Numbered from the stretch's first letter, positions 16,029-25,694 are shown. The stretch is 64,000 nt of DNA from TMP-86 sp046347195 (GCA_046347195.1 JAXMGQ010000018.1:20806-84805), one strand, 5' to 3'. Numbers and translations: made by a program. The notes: generated by a model not told the origin, from the letters alone.

Positions 16029-17429
16029 ATGTACCGGCGCCTCGCCATCGTCGTCGCCTTGCTGCTGGGTGTTGCCTTCCAGGCACAGGCCGTGGAGGTT
16101 CGCGATGTGCGCCTGTCCACCGAGGCGAGCACCCAGCGCGTCGTCGTGGATCTCAGCGGCCGAACGGCGCATCGGTTTTCGACGCTCGCCAATCCGGATC
16201 GCCTGGTGCTCGACCTGCAGGGAGCCCGCGCTCAACGCAAGATGGTGTCCTCGCTGGCTGCATCGGGCGCGGTGAAGGCCATCCGCATGGCGCCTCGCGG
16301 CTCGCACGATCTGCGCGTGGTGGTCGATCTCGCGCATCGCGTGCGGGCGCGCAGCTTCTCGAGCACCGAGCCCCGCGGCAACGGTTATCGCCTGGTCATC
16401 GAATGGCGTGAGCCGACGCTGGCGAATGCCAGGGCAGAAACGTCTGCGGCGACGATGTCGTCCGCGGCGTCGATATCGCCCGCCACGTCGCCGTCCCCAG
16501 CGGCGTCGATGTCGTCCGTGGCGAGCGGATCCGCCGTTGCCGCCGCTCCCGCGGAAAGGTCCGAGGCGTCGACGGCAGCCGCGCCGATGACCCTCGTGCC
16601 GGCGTCCGCGAGCCGCGAACTGCCCGTCAAGGTCGAACACGCACCGGCCGCCTCGCGTGACCTGCTGATCGCCATCGACGCGGGCCATGGCGGTGAGGAT
16701 CCGGGTGCCACGGGCAAGGGCGGTACCCATGAAAAGGACGTGGTGCTGGCCATCGCGCGCGAACTCGCGTTGCAACTCGGGTCGGAGCCGGGCATGCGGG
16801 CAATACTGATCCGCGACGGGGACTATTTCATCCCGCTGCGTGATCGCATGCAGCGCGCGCGCCGCCAGCAGGCGGACCTGTTCGTGAGCGTGCACGCCGA
16901 TTCCATCCGCAACCGGGCGGTGGCCGGATCCTCGGTGTACATCCTCTCGCAGCGGGGCGCGACCGACGAGGCGGCCCGGTGGCTGGCCGAGCGCGAGAAC
17001 GCGGCCGACCTCGTGGGCGGCGTGACGCTCGACAACAAGGACGATGTGCTGGCCTCGGTCCTGCTCGATCTTTCCCAGACGGCGGCGCTGAACGCGAGCC
17101 AGGCAGCGGCTTCGAGCGTGCTGAAGCGCCTGGACCGCGTGGGCGAGGTGCGCAAGCGCCAGGTGCAGCAGGCGCGCTTCGTCGTGCTGAAGAGCCCCGA
17201 CATTCCCTCGATGCTGGTGGAAACCGCCTACATCTCCAATCCGGGCGAGGAGCATCGGCTGCGCAGCCGGGAATTCCGCGGCCGCATTGCCGCGGCCATC
17301 CGCCAGGGACTGCGCGACTACTTCTACACCAATCCTCCGGCCGGGACGCGCATCGCGCAGCTCGCGGCACAGAAGTCGGCATCGCCCAGCGTCGCGCTGG
17401 TCAGCCGGCTGGACCGCAGCGGCACCTGA
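16029..17429 (+). CDS. amiC: N-acetylmuramoyl-L-alanine amidase with AMIN domain (AmiB/AmiC type)
   Basis: This periplasmic amidase cuts septal peptidoglycan during cell separation. The protein has 466 residues. A signal peptide (to about residue 22) is followed by an AMIN localisation domain (residues 23-120), a Ser/Ala/Pro-rich linker (about 135-195) and an Amidase_3 domain. Zinc-site motifs in that domain are IDAGHGGEDPGA, KDVVLAIA, VHADS and MLVETAYISNP. There is no C-terminal LysM domain, so it resembles AmiC more than AmiB; the symbol is tentative. mutL follows after 53 bases. Confidence 0.88.
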   Translation: MYRRLAIVVALLLGVAFQAQAVEVRDVRLSTEASTQRVVVDLSGRTAHRFSTLANPDRLVLDLQGARAQRKMVSSLAASGAVKAIRMAPRGSHDLRVVVDLAHRVRARSFSSTEPRGNGYRLVIEWREPTLANARAETSAATMSSAASISPATSPSPAASMSSVASGSAVAAAPAERSEASTAAAPMTLVPASASRELPVKVEHAPAASRDLLIAIDAGHGGEDPGATGKGGTHEKDVVLAIARELALQLGSEPGMRAILIRDGDYFIPLRDRMQRARRQQADLFVSVHADSIRNRAVAGSSVYILSQRGATDEAARWLAERENAADLVGGVTLDNKDDVLASVLLDLSQTAALNASQAAASSVLKRLDRVGEVRKRQVQQARFVVLKSPDIPSMLVETAYISNPGEEHRLRSREFRGRIAAAIRQGLRDYFYTNPPAGTRIAQLAAQKSASPSVALVSRLDRSGT

Positions 17430-17482
17430 GGCCCCTCCGCGCAGGCGCGGGCGTGGGTCCCCTGGCCTGATATCCTTGTGGC

Positions 17483-19318
17483 GTGTCCATACGCCGACTG
17501 CCGCCTGACCTCATCAACCAGATTGCCGCCGGCGAGGTCATCGAAAGACCTGCCTCGGTCATCAAGGAACTGGTCGAGAACGCGCTGGATGCGGGCGCCA
17601 CCCGGATCGAGGTGGAACTCGAACGCGGCGGGCTCTCGCTCATGCGGGTTCGTGACGATGGCTGCGGCATCCCGGCGGAGCAACTCACCCTCGCCCTGGC
17701 GCCGCATGCCACCAGCAAGATCGCGGCGCTCGAGGACCTGGAACATGTCGCGAGCCTGGGGTTTCGCGGCGAGGCGCTGGCGAGCATCGCCTCCGTCGCC
17801 AGCCTCACCCTGACCTCGCGCACCGCCGGCGATGGACAGGCCGCGCGGATCCACGGCGGCGGGTCGACGGTCGAGCCTGCCGCCGCGGTGGCGGGCACTT
17901 GCGTCGAGGTGCGCGAGATCTTCTTCAACGTGCCGGCCCGCCGCAAGTTCCTGCGCAGCGAGACCGTTGAGCTCCAGCACATTGCCCGCATGCTCGAGCG
18001 CCTGGCGCTGTCGCGGTTCGACGTGGCCCTGTCCCTGTCCAACAATGGCCGGTCCATGTGGCGCCTGCCGAGGGCACAGGATGCGCGCGCGATGCTGGCG
18101 CGCGTGGCGAAGATCTGTGGCGATGAGTTCGCCTCGCACGTGATCGAGGTCGAGCACGACATCGAGGCGATGAGCCTGCGCGGCTGGCTGGGGTTGCCCA
18201 CCTTCTCGCGCAGCCAGTCGGACCTGCAGTTCTGCTTCGTCAACGGCCGCTTCGTGCGTGACAAGCTGCTCACCAGCGCTGCGCGACTGGCCTACCAGGA
18301 CGTGATGTTCCATGGCCGCTTTCCCGCCTACGTCCTGTACCTGGGGCTGGATCCGGCGGCGGTGGACGTGAATGCGCACCCGCAGAAGCTCGAGGTGCGG
18401 TTCCGCGATGCCCGTGGCGTGCATGATTTCGTGTTCCGTACCCTGCAGTCCGCACTGGCGCAAACCCAGCCGCGCAACGAGAGCGCCGGCAGCGCACCGG
18501 CCGACTGGCTCACCGGGTCGGCAGGCTTCGCCTCCCGTGAAGCGCTGCGAACGCAGGGAGACTTCCGCTTTGCCTCGACAGGCGGCGCGGGTTCGGGATA
18601 TGCCGCCCGTGAGCCGGGGGCCGCCGCCTCTGGCGGTGGGCCGGACGCGGTCGCAGGGGCGGAAGGGATACACACAGAGGCCGGTGCATCGGCCGGCGCG
18701 TCCGCCTCGGGGATCGCGGCCGGCGATGGCGGGATCACGCCGCCGCTCGGGTATGCGCTGGCGCAGTTGCAGGGCATCTACATCCTGTCGCAGGTGCCGG
18801 ATGGGCTGGTGCTCATCGACATGCATGCGGCGCACGAACGCATCCTGTACGAGCGCACGAAGAAGCTCCTCGAGGGGCAGGCACACAGCCAGCCGCTGCT
18901 GCTGCCGCATTCCCTGCGCGTCACCCCGGCACAGGCGGATGCGGCCGAGACCCACGCGGCTCAATTCACCGCCCTGGGGTTCGAGCTTTCGCGGCTGGCG
19001 CCGGACGAAGTGCTGCTGAGGGCGGTTCCGGCCCTGTTGTCCCAGGCCGATGCCGCGCAGTTGGTGGGCGATGTGCTGTCGGACCTGGTCGAGCACGGTA
19101 CCTCGCGGCGCGTGCAGGCGGCCATCGATCACCTGCTCGCCACGTCCGCCTGCCATGCCTCGGTGCGCGCCCGCCGCACCCTCACCTTGCCGGAGATGAA
19201 CGCGTTGCTGCGCGAGATGGAGCGCACCGAGCGGGCGGACCAGTGCAACCACGGGCGGCCCACCTGGTTGCGGCTGTCGATGGCCGAGCTCGACCGGCTG
19301 TTCCTTCGCGGGCGCTGA
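17483..19318 (+). CDS. mutL: DNA mismatch repair protein MutL (endonuclease-type)
   Basis: The protein has 611 residues from a GTG start. The GHKL ATPase motifs are all present: ELVENALDAGATRI, DDGCGI, GFRGEALASIASV. After a variable Gly/Ala-rich linker (about residues 330-415), the C-terminal domain has DMHAAHERILYE. This is a one-residue variant of the DQHA(X)2E(X)4E endonuclease motif. ACHASVRA and CNHGRPT follow, which complete the metal site. The protein should therefore nick DNA itself, as in bacteria without MutH. The stop codon overlaps the miaA start by one base. Confidence 0.95.
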   Translation: MSIRRLPPDLINQIAAGEVIERPASVIKELVENALDAGATRIEVELERGGLSLMRVRDDGCGIPAEQLTLALAPHATSKIAALEDLEHVASLGFRGEALASIASVASLTLTSRTAGDGQAARIHGGGSTVEPAAAVAGTCVEVREIFFNVPARRKFLRSETVELQHIARMLERLALSRFDVALSLSNNGRSMWRLPRAQDARAMLARVAKICGDEFASHVIEVEHDIEAMSLRGWLGLPTFSRSQSDLQFCFVNGRFVRDKLLTSAARLAYQDVMFHGRFPAYVLYLGLDPAAVDVNAHPQKLEVRFRDARGVHDFVFRTLQSALAQTQPRNESAGSAPADWLTGSAGFASREALRTQGDFRFASTGGAGSGYAAREPGAAASGGGPDAVAGAEGIHTEAGASAGASASGIAAGDGGITPPLGYALAQLQGIYILSQVPDGLVLIDMHAAHERILYERTKKLLEGQAHSQPLLLPHSLRVTPAQADAAETHAAQFTALGFELSRLAPDEVLLRAVPALLSQADAAQLVGDVLSDLVEHGTSRRVQAAIDHLLATSACHASVRARRTLTLPEMNALLREMERTERADQCNHGRPTWLRLSMAELDRLFLRGR

Positions 19319-20298
19319 TGAAACCGCAGGCGCCTATGAAGCCGCCGGCGCTGATCAAGCCGCCGGCGCTGATCAAGCCGCGGGCGGTGCTGCTCATGGG
19401 CCCCACCGGCGCGGGCAAGTCGGATCTTGCCCTGGCGCTGGCCTCGCGGCTGCCGCTGGAGATCGTCAGTGTCGACTCCGCGCTGGTCTACCGGAGCATG
19501 GACATCGGCACGGCGAAGCCTTCCGCGGCGGAGCGGGCACTGGTGCCGCATCACCTGATCGACCTGCTCGATCCGGCGCAAGCGTATTCCGCCGGCCAGT
19601 TCCTGCGCGATGCGCAGGCGGCGATGCGCGCCATCCAGGCCCGCGGCCGGCTGCCGCTGCTGACCGGCGGCACGATGATGTACTTCCATGCGCTCACCCA
19701 CGGCATCGCCGAGCTGCCCCCGGCAGACGCCGGGCTGCGCGCCGACATCGAGGCGCGCGCGGCGAGCGTGGGCTGGGCGGCCCTGCATGGCGAACTGGCG
19801 CGCATCGATCCGGCGGCGGCGCAGCGCATCCACGCGAACGACCCGCAACGGATCCAGCGTGCCCTGGAGGTGTTCCAGCTCAGCGGCCGACCCATCAGCG
19901 AATGGCAGCGCGACCGGCGCACGCCCCTCGATGGGGTCGAGGTTCTCGAGTTCGTGCTCGCGCCCCCCGGGCGCCCCGATCTCCACCGCCGCATCGAGCA
20001 GCGCTTCGAGCGGATGATGGCGCGAGGATTCATCGATGAAGTGGCGGCCTTGCGTGCCCGCGGTGATCTCACCCTCGCGCATGCGTCGATGCGCAGCGTC
20101 GGTTACCGGCAGCTCTGGCGGCACCTGGAAGGGGAGTATGGACTCGAGGAGGCGGCGAGCCGGGCGATCACCGCGACCCGGCAGCTGGCGAAGCGCCAGA
20201 TGACCTGGCTGCGCCGCCGGCCATCCGCCACCTGGCTCGATCCTGCGCACCCGGAGCAAGCGCAATCTGTAATATTTGCAGCCTTTTCGTGCCGATGA
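19318..20298 (+). CDS. miaA: tRNA dimethylallyltransferase
   Basis: The enzyme adds the isopentenyl group to A37 of UNN-reading tRNAs. The protein has 326 residues from the ATG at 19318, coupled to mutL by TGATG. The P-loop is LLMGPTGAGKSDLALALA; DSALVYRSMDIGTAKP, LTGGTMMYFHAL and SVGYRQLWRHLEGEY are family blocks. The first 20 residues are unusual: a Lys-Pro-rich leader made from tandem copies of an 18-base unit (KPPALI) placed before the P-loop. A later start at the second ATG (19336) is possible. Confidence 0.95.
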   Translation: MKPQAPMKPPALIKPPALIKPRAVLLMGPTGAGKSDLALALASRLPLEIVSVDSALVYRSMDIGTAKPSAAERALVPHHLIDLLDPAQAYSAGQFLRDAQAAMRAIQARGRLPLLTGGTMMYFHALTHGIAELPPADAGLRADIEARAASVGWAALHGELARIDPAAAQRIHANDPQRIQRALEVFQLSGRPISEWQRDRRTPLDGVEVLEFVLAPPGRPDLHRRIEQRFERMMARGFIDEVAALRARGDLTLAHASMRSVGYRQLWRHLEGEYGLEEAASRAITATRQLAKRQMTWLRRRPSATWLDPAHPEQAQSVIFAAFSCR

Positions 20299-20322
20299 AT
20301 TTGAGCGAAATGCCGCTTAAGG

Positions 20323-20346
20323 GACAGCGATTCGCTGTGCTAGCAT
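20323..20346 (+). promoter_or_regulatory. Probable hfq promoter with overlapping inverted repeat
   Basis: TGCTAGCAT at 20338-20346 is a good extended -10 element. Just upstream, ACAGCGA and its complement TCGCTGT form a 7-base inverted repeat with a one-base centre (20323-20337), where a regulator could bind. The hfq start lies about 100 bases downstream, so the message would have a leader that includes the short hairpin ACCGC...GCGGT near 20360-20380. Confidence 0.4.
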
Positions 20347-20449
20347 CTTGAAGGTCGACATAACCGCCCCATATGAGCGGTGTCGCGGACCCGCCCCCAA
20401 GGAAGGAGCTGGTCCACAGTGAAAGTGCACGAACAATAAGGAGTTTTTC

Positions 20450-20707
20450 ATGGCCCGAGGCCAATCTCTGCAGGATCCTTTCCTGAACGCCCTGCGAAAA
20501 GAACGCGTTCCCGTGTCGATCTACCTCGTCAACGGCATCAAGCTGCAGGGACAAATCGACTCCTTCGACCAGTTCGTGGTCCTGCTCAGGAACAGCGTCA
20601 GCCAGATGGTGTACAAGCACGCCATCTCCACCGTGGTGCCAGCCCGCAACGTGCGGCTGCCGACGACCGAGGACGGTGAGGTATCCGAACCTGCCATCGT
20701 CGAGTGA
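20450..20707 (+). CDS. hfq: RNA chaperone Hfq
   Basis: The protein is an 85-residue Sm-like hexamer that pairs small RNAs with messages. Sm1 is visible as QDPFLNALRKERVPVSIYLV followed by NGIKLQGQIDSFDQFVVLL, and Sm2 as the canonical YKHAIST. Conserved proximal-face Gln8 and the YKHA motif are present. AATAAGGAG gives a strong ribosome site. The C-terminal tail is short and acidic. It lies between miaA and hflX as in most gammaproteobacteria. Confidence 0.98.
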   Translation: MARGQSLQDPFLNALRKERVPVSIYLVNGIKLQGQIDSFDQFVVLLRNSVSQMVYKHAISTVVPARNVRLPTTEDGEVSEPAIVE

Positions 20708-20743
20708 CCGGTTTCCGGGACGCCCCGCCGCGAGGTCCGCTCC

Positions 20744-22039
20744 TTGATTGACCGCCCGCGCGCGGGCGAGCGCGCCGTGCTGGTGCGCGTGGGTCTGGGC
20801 AATCCGGTCGATGCCGAGGATCGTGCGGAGTTCGAGGCGCTGGCCCGTTCGGCCGGCGTCGCACCCGTGGCCTTCCTCACCGGTGCCCGTGCCCATCCTG
20901 ACCCCCGGTACTTCATCGGCTCGGGCAAGGCTGCCGAGGTGCGTGACCGCGCGAACGAACTGGGCGCGGAGGTCATCCTCGTGGACCACGCACTGAGCCC
21001 GAGCCAGGAGCGCAACCTCGAGAAGCTTACGGAGCGTCGAGTATTAGATCGTAACGGTCTGATTCTGGATATCTTTGCGCAGCGCGCGCGAAGCTTCGAG
21101 GGCAAGCTCCAGGTGGAGCTGGCGCAGCTCAAGCACCTTGCCACCCGGCTGGTCCGGGGCTGGACCCACCTCGAGCGCCAGAAGGGTGGCATCGGCCTCA
21201 GGGGACCGGGCGAGACGCAGCTCGAGACTGACCGGCGGCTCATCGGCAAGCGCATCCGGACCCTGGAAGGGCGCCTGGACAAGCTTCAGCGCCAGCGCGA
21301 CACGGGACGCCAGGTCCGGCGCGAGGTGCCGGTGCCCACGGTCGCGCTGGTGGGCTACACCAATGCCGGCAAGTCCACCTTGTTCAATGCCCTCACGGGT
21401 GCGGCGAGCTACGTGGCCGACCAATTGTTCGCAACGCTCGATCCCACCGTGCGACGGGTGCAGCTGCCGGACATCGGCGAGGTGGTGCTCGCCGATACCG
21501 TTGGCTTCGTGCGCGAGCTGCCCCATGAGCTGGTGGCGGCGTTCCAGTCGACGCTGCAGGAGGCACGCGAGGCCGACCTGCTGCTGCACGTCATCGATGC
21601 AAATGATCCGCAACGCGACGAGCGCATCGAGCAGGTGCGCACCGTGCTGCGCGGCATCGGGGCGGGCGAGGTCCCCGAACTGCTCGTGTTCAACAAGATC
21701 GACCTGCTCGGCGAGCCACCGCGCGTGGAGCAGGGAGCCCGGGGACTGCCGGTACAGGCTTGGGTGTCCGCCGCGGAAGGCAAGGGCGTGGATGGCTTGC
21801 GCGAAGCCGTCGCGACCTGCGTGAGGCCGCGGCGCGAGCGCCGGGACGTGCACGTGGAGCTGCGGGCCGGCTCGGTGCGTTCCGATCTCTACTCGCGCAA
21901 CGCGGTGCGCGCCGAGCGCATCCGCGAGGACGGAAGCTGGGACCTCGAGGTCGAGCTCGCTCCACAGGAATTCGAGCGGCTCGCGGGCCGCGCCGGCGTT
22001 GCGCTGCTCAAGCCCGTTCGCCACAAGCGCGTGGCGTGA
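20744..22039 (+). CDS. hflX: Ribosome-splitting GTPase HflX
   Basis: The protein has 431 residues with a TTG start at 20744. The N-terminal HflX domain has DPRYFIGSGKAAEV and ILVDHALSPSQERNLEK, then a coiled linker with GPGETQLETDRRLI. The GTPase domain has G1 VGYTNAGKSTLFNAL, G3 DTVGFV and G4 NKID. It acts on stalled or heat-damaged 50S/70S ribosomes. It follows hfq by 36 bases and probably shares its transcript. Confidence 0.95.
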   Translation: MIDRPRAGERAVLVRVGLGNPVDAEDRAEFEALARSAGVAPVAFLTGARAHPDPRYFIGSGKAAEVRDRANELGAEVILVDHALSPSQERNLEKLTERRVLDRNGLILDIFAQRARSFEGKLQVELAQLKHLATRLVRGWTHLERQKGGIGLRGPGETQLETDRRLIGKRIRTLEGRLDKLQRQRDTGRQVRREVPVPTVALVGYTNAGKSTLFNALTGAASYVADQLFATLDPTVRRVQLPDIGEVVLADTVGFVRELPHELVAAFQSTLQEAREADLLLHVIDANDPQRDERIEQVRTVLRGIGAGEVPELLVFNKIDLLGEPPRVEQGARGLPVQAWVSAAEGKGVDGLREAVATCVRPRRERRDVHVELRAGSVRSDLYSRNAVRAERIREDGSWDLEVELAPQEFERLAGRAGVALLKPVRHKRVA

Positions 22040-22178
22040 ACCGCCGGTGTCGAACGGTGCGGCACGACCATCGCCGGGACGCGCGTCGACGCGGATGCCC
22101 GGATGCGGGCACTGCTGCTAGAATCCTGCCCCTCGCAACGGCGATCCCCTGACAACGAACGGTCGAAGCAGCAGTCCT

Positions 22179-23303
22179 ATGGCGTGGAACGAACCCGGCG
22201 GTGACAAACGCAATCCCTGGAACCGCCAGCAGCCGCGCGAGAACGACCTCGACGACGTCGTGCGCAATTTCCAGAAGCGCCTCGCGGCCATCTTCGGCCG
22301 CGGCGGCGGCAATGGGGCGGGCGGCAGCCCGAAGCCGCCCGGATTCGGGTTTGGCGGCGGCGGCGTCCTGATCCTGCTGCTGGCGGTGTGGCTGGGCTCG
22401 GGCTTCTACATGGTGGATGCGCAGGAGAAGGCCGTCATCCTGCGATTCGGCAAGTACGTCGAGACCACCGGCCCAGGCTACCGCTGGCATTTGCCCTGGC
22501 CCATCGAGCGCAAGCTCATCGTCAACGTCTCGCGCCAGTACGGCATCATCGATGACTCGAGCATGCTCACCGCCGACACCAACCTCGTCGAGGTCAAATC
22601 CGCGGTGCAGTACACCCAGCCCGATCCCATCAAAGTGCTGTTCCGGGTGCGGGACCTGCAGCAGACGCTGCAGCTGGTCTGTGAGAGCGCCATCCGCGAG
22701 GCCATGGGCCAGGCCTCCCTCGACAAGGCCCTCGCGCGTGATCCCACCATCACGGACCGCGCGAGAACGCTCCTGCAACGCACGCTCGACAGCTACAACA
22801 CGGGGATCCTCATCCTGTCGGTGAACCTCACCGACGTGAACGTGCCCGAGGCCGTGCAGGATGCGCAGCGCGATGCCATCAAGGCGGACAAGGACCGGCA
22901 GCGCTTCTCGCAGGAGGCCGAGACCTACCGCAACGACGTGCTGCCGCGCGCGCGCGGCTCCGCCGCCAAGGAAGTGCAGGACGCGGAGGCCTACCGCCTG
23001 CAGGTGCAGGCACAGGCGCAGGGCGACACCGCGCGCTTCGACCAGGTGCTGGGCCAGTACCAGAAGGCGCCGAAGGTGACCCGCGAGCGCATGTACCTGG
23101 AGACGATCGAGAACGTCTACAAGAACGCCCGCAAGGTCATCGTCGACACCAAGGGAAGCAACAACGTGCTGTACCTGCCGCTGGACAAGATCATCTCCAG
23201 TGCCACACCGTCCGCGCTGCCGCCGATCGACGTGCAGGGCGGATCACCGCAACCCTCGGCCGATGCGCCGGCGGATGATTCACGAGCCCGGGGGAGCCGC
23301 TGA
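22179..23303 (+). CDS. hflK: FtsH modulator HflK
   Basis: This SPFH/prohibitin-family membrane protein forms a cage with HflC around the FtsH protease. The protein has 374 residues. A Gly/Asn-rich cytoplasmic N-terminus with DLDDVVRNFQKRLAAIFG is followed by one transmembrane helix (about residues 64-82) and the SPFH domain (VILRFGKYVETTGPGYRWHL onward). A coiled region with alternating KADKDRQRFSQEAE completes it. Its stop overlaps the hflC start by one base. Confidence 0.95.
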   Translation: MAWNEPGGDKRNPWNRQQPRENDLDDVVRNFQKRLAAIFGRGGGNGAGGSPKPPGFGFGGGGVLILLLAVWLGSGFYMVDAQEKAVILRFGKYVETTGPGYRWHLPWPIERKLIVNVSRQYGIIDDSSMLTADTNLVEVKSAVQYTQPDPIKVLFRVRDLQQTLQLVCESAIREAMGQASLDKALARDPTITDRARTLLQRTLDSYNTGILILSVNLTDVNVPEAVQDAQRDAIKADKDRQRFSQEAETYRNDVLPRARGSAAKEVQDAEAYRLQVQAQAQGDTARFDQVLGQYQKAPKVTRERMYLETIENVYKNARKVIVDTKGSNNVLYLPLDKIISSATPSALPPIDVQGGSPQPSADAPADDSRARGSR

Positions 23304-24175
23304 TGCACGCCCGCATCGTCGGCCTCATCATCGGCATCGTCGCGGCCATCCTGCTGGTGCGCTTCAGCGCCTTCACCGTGGGCGAGGGGCAGCTCGCGAT
23401 CAAGTCCTCGGGCGGCAACATCATCGAGTCGCAGTACGAGCCGGGCCTGCATTTCCGCATCCCGCTGTTCGAGCAGGTCAGCCGGTTCGACAAGCGCATC
23501 ATCACCCAGGTGTACCCGGGCGAGAACTTCCTGACCCGCGAGCAGGAACGCCTGCTGGTGGATTTCTACGTGAAGTGGCGCATCACCAACCTGCGCCGCC
23601 ACTACGAGACCACCGGCGGGGTCGAGGAGGTCGCCAATGCGCGCCTCGGCGAGACCATCAAGGACAGCATCAAGAGCGTGGTCACCCAGCGCACGCTGCA
23701 GCAGGTGGTCACTGCCGACCGCGCCGAATTCACCGGTGCGATGATGAAGACCGCACGTCCCGCCGCGGAAAAGCTCGGTGTGGAGCTCGTCGATGTGCGC
23801 ATCACCAAGATCGACCTGCCGCAGCAGGTGCGCGACTCGGTGTACGAGCGCATGCGGGCGAGTTTCCGTGCGCAGGCCGCCAAGCTCCGGGCCGAGGGTG
23901 TGGAGTCCTCCGACCGCATCCGGGCCGAGGCGAACAAGGAGCGCACGCAGATCCTGGCCGACGCCAACCGCCAGGCCAGCGAGATCCGGGGTGCGGGCGA
24001 TGCCAACGCCAGCGCGGTGTACGCGAAGTCGTACTCGAAGGACGCGGACTTCTACAGTTTCTATCGCAGCATGCAGTCCTACCGGCAGTCCCTGGGTCGC
24101 GAGGGCGATGTGCTGGTGCTGGCTCCCGACGGCGCCTACTTCAAGTTCCTGAACAAGGGCGACAGCGCCCGCTGA
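23303..24175 (+). CDS. hflC: FtsH modulator HflC
   Basis: The partner of HflK is 290 residues long. An N-terminal signal-anchor (IVGLIIGIVAAILLVRFSAF) is followed by the SPFH domain (YEPGLHFRIPLFEQV). A long helix contains ADANRQASEIRGAGDANASA, close to the HflC consensus. The start overlaps the hflK stop. The two proteins should assemble in alternation in the inner membrane, facing the periplasm. Confidence 0.95.
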   Translation: MHARIVGLIIGIVAAILLVRFSAFTVGEGQLAIKSSGGNIIESQYEPGLHFRIPLFEQVSRFDKRIITQVYPGENFLTREQERLLVDFYVKWRITNLRRHYETTGGVEEVANARLGETIKDSIKSVVTQRTLQQVVTADRAEFTGAMMKTARPAAEKLGVELVDVRITKIDLPQQVRDSVYERMRASFRAQAAKLRAEGVESSDRIRAEANKERTQILADANRQASEIRGAGDANASAVYAKSYSKDADFYSFYRSMQSYRQSLGREGDVLVLAPDGAYFKFLNKGDSAR

Positions 24176-24184
24176 GCGCCGATC

Positions 24185-24406
24185 ATGTCGTCCATGCAGG
24201 TGAGCTGGGAGGAACTGGCACGGTACGTGTGCGGCGCGTTCGCCCTCTACCTCGTGCTCGAGGGCATGCTGCCATTCATCAATCCGGCGGCGGCGCAGCG
24301 GCTGATGCTGCGCATGTCGAAGATGTCGACCAGCCAGTTGCGCTGGGGAGGACTGGTCAGCATGGCAATCGGCGTGGGGCTGTTGTGGGTGGCGCGCAAT
24401 GGCTAG
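24185..24406 (+). CDS. DUF2065 small membrane protein (YjeT-like)
   Basis: The protein has 73 residues and two hydrophobic segments: YVCGAFALYLVLEGMLPFIN, and the C-terminal GGLVSMAIGVGLLWVARNG after a short basic loop. This matches DUF2065 (YjeT), which in many gammaproteobacteria lies exactly here between hflC and purA. Function is unknown; co-occurrence suggests a link to HflKC or FtsH. Its last eight bases overlap purA. Confidence 0.88.
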   Translation: MSSMQVSWEELARYVCGAFALYLVLEGMLPFINPAAAQRLMLRMSKMSTSQLRWGGLVSMAIGVGLLWVARNG

Positions 24407-25694
24407 GAATGTGGTGGTCATCGGCCTGCAGTGGGGCGATGAAGGCAAGGGCAAGGTGGTCGACCTGCTCACCGATCGCGTGCACGCGGTGGTGCGATTC
24501 CAGGGCGGGCACAACGCCGGTCACACGCTGGTCATCGAGGGGCAGAAGACCATCCTCTCGCTCATTCCCTCGGGCATCCTGCATCCGCACGTGCGCTGCC
24601 TCATCGGCAACGGCGTCGTGCTCTCGCTCGAGGCGCTGTTCAAGGAATCCGACGGGCTGATCGCCAAGGGCGTGCCGGTGTTCGAGCGGCTGCGCGTGAG
24701 CCCGGCCTGCCCGCTGATCCTGCCCTCGCACGTGGCCCTGGACAAGGCGCGCGAGAAGGCGCAAGGGGCCAATGCCATCGGCACCACCGGCCGGGGTATC
24801 GGTCCCGCCTACGAGGACAAGGTGGCGCGGCGCGCGCTGCGCGTGTCGGATCTGTTCCAGCCCGCGCGGCTCGCCGACAAGCTGCGCGGCATCCTCGACT
24901 ACCACAACTTCGTCCTCGAGCGCTTCCTGCAGGTCCCCGGCGTGGACCCTGCCGCGACGCTGGATTCGCTCCTGTCCTGCGGTGAGCGCCTGAAGCCGCT
25001 GGTGGCGGACATCACCGGCATCCTCGATGAACTGCATCGCGCAGGCCGCAGCGTCATGTTCGAAGGCGCGCAGGGCGCGATGCTCGACGTCGACCTCGGC
25101 ACCTATCCCTTCGTGACCTCCTCGAACACCACCGCCGGCGGCGCGGCGGCGGGCTCGGGGCTGGGTCCGCGCTGCCTGGACGAGGTCATCGGCATCGTCA
25201 AGGCCTACGCGACGCGCGTCGGGGCTGGGCCGTTTCCCACCGAGCTGTTCGATGCCGACGGTGAGCATCTTTCGCGGGTGGGCAACGAGTTCGGTTCGGT
25301 CACCGGGCGCCGGCGCCGTTGCGGCTGGTTCGATGCCGTGGCGCTGCGCCGCACGGCCATCCACAGCAGCTGCTCCTCGCTGTGCGTCACCAAGCTCGAC
25401 GTGCTCGACGGCCTTGCCACGGTGCGCGTCTGCGTGGCCTACGAGCACGAGGGCCGGCGCATCGACACACCGCCCCTGTTGCCCGAGCAGCTCGCCGAAT
25501 GCCGCGCCGTGTACGAGGACTGGCCCGGCTGGTCGCAGAGCACGGCCGGGATCACCGAGCACGCGGCACTGCCGGAGGCCGCGCGCCGTTACCTGGCCCG
25601 GCTCGAGGAGCTCGTCGGGGTGCCCATCGACATCATCTCCACGGGCCCGGACCGCGATCACACCATCATCCGGCGCGACCCGTTCACGGCGTGA
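24399..25694 (+). CDS. purA: Adenylosuccinate synthetase
   Basis: The first step from IMP to AMP condenses IMP with aspartate using GTP. The protein has 431 residues. Its motifs are VVVIGLQWGDEGKGKVVDLL, FQGGHNAGHT, GTTGRGIGPAYEDKVARRAL, and the C-terminal GPDRDHTI. It is the last gene of the conserved block. Downstream the gammaproteobacterial order would continue to rnr, but 22 kb of accessory genes intervene. The 3' end overlaps the convergent response regulator by 11 bases. Confidence 0.97.
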   Translation: MARNVVVIGLQWGDEGKGKVVDLLTDRVHAVVRFQGGHNAGHTLVIEGQKTILSLIPSGILHPHVRCLIGNGVVLSLEALFKESDGLIAKGVPVFERLRVSPACPLILPSHVALDKAREKAQGANAIGTTGRGIGPAYEDKVARRALRVSDLFQPARLADKLRGILDYHNFVLERFLQVPGVDPAATLDSLLSCGERLKPLVADITGILDELHRAGRSVMFEGAQGAMLDVDLGTYPFVTSSNTTAGGAAAGSGLGPRCLDEVIGIVKAYATRVGAGPFPTELFDADGEHLSRVGNEFGSVTGRRRRCGWFDAVALRRTAIHSSCSSLCVTKLDVLDGLATVRVCVAYEHEGRRIDTPPLLPEQLAECRAVYEDWPGWSQSTAGITEHAALPEAARRYLARLEELVGVPIDIISTGPDRDHTIIRRDPFTA

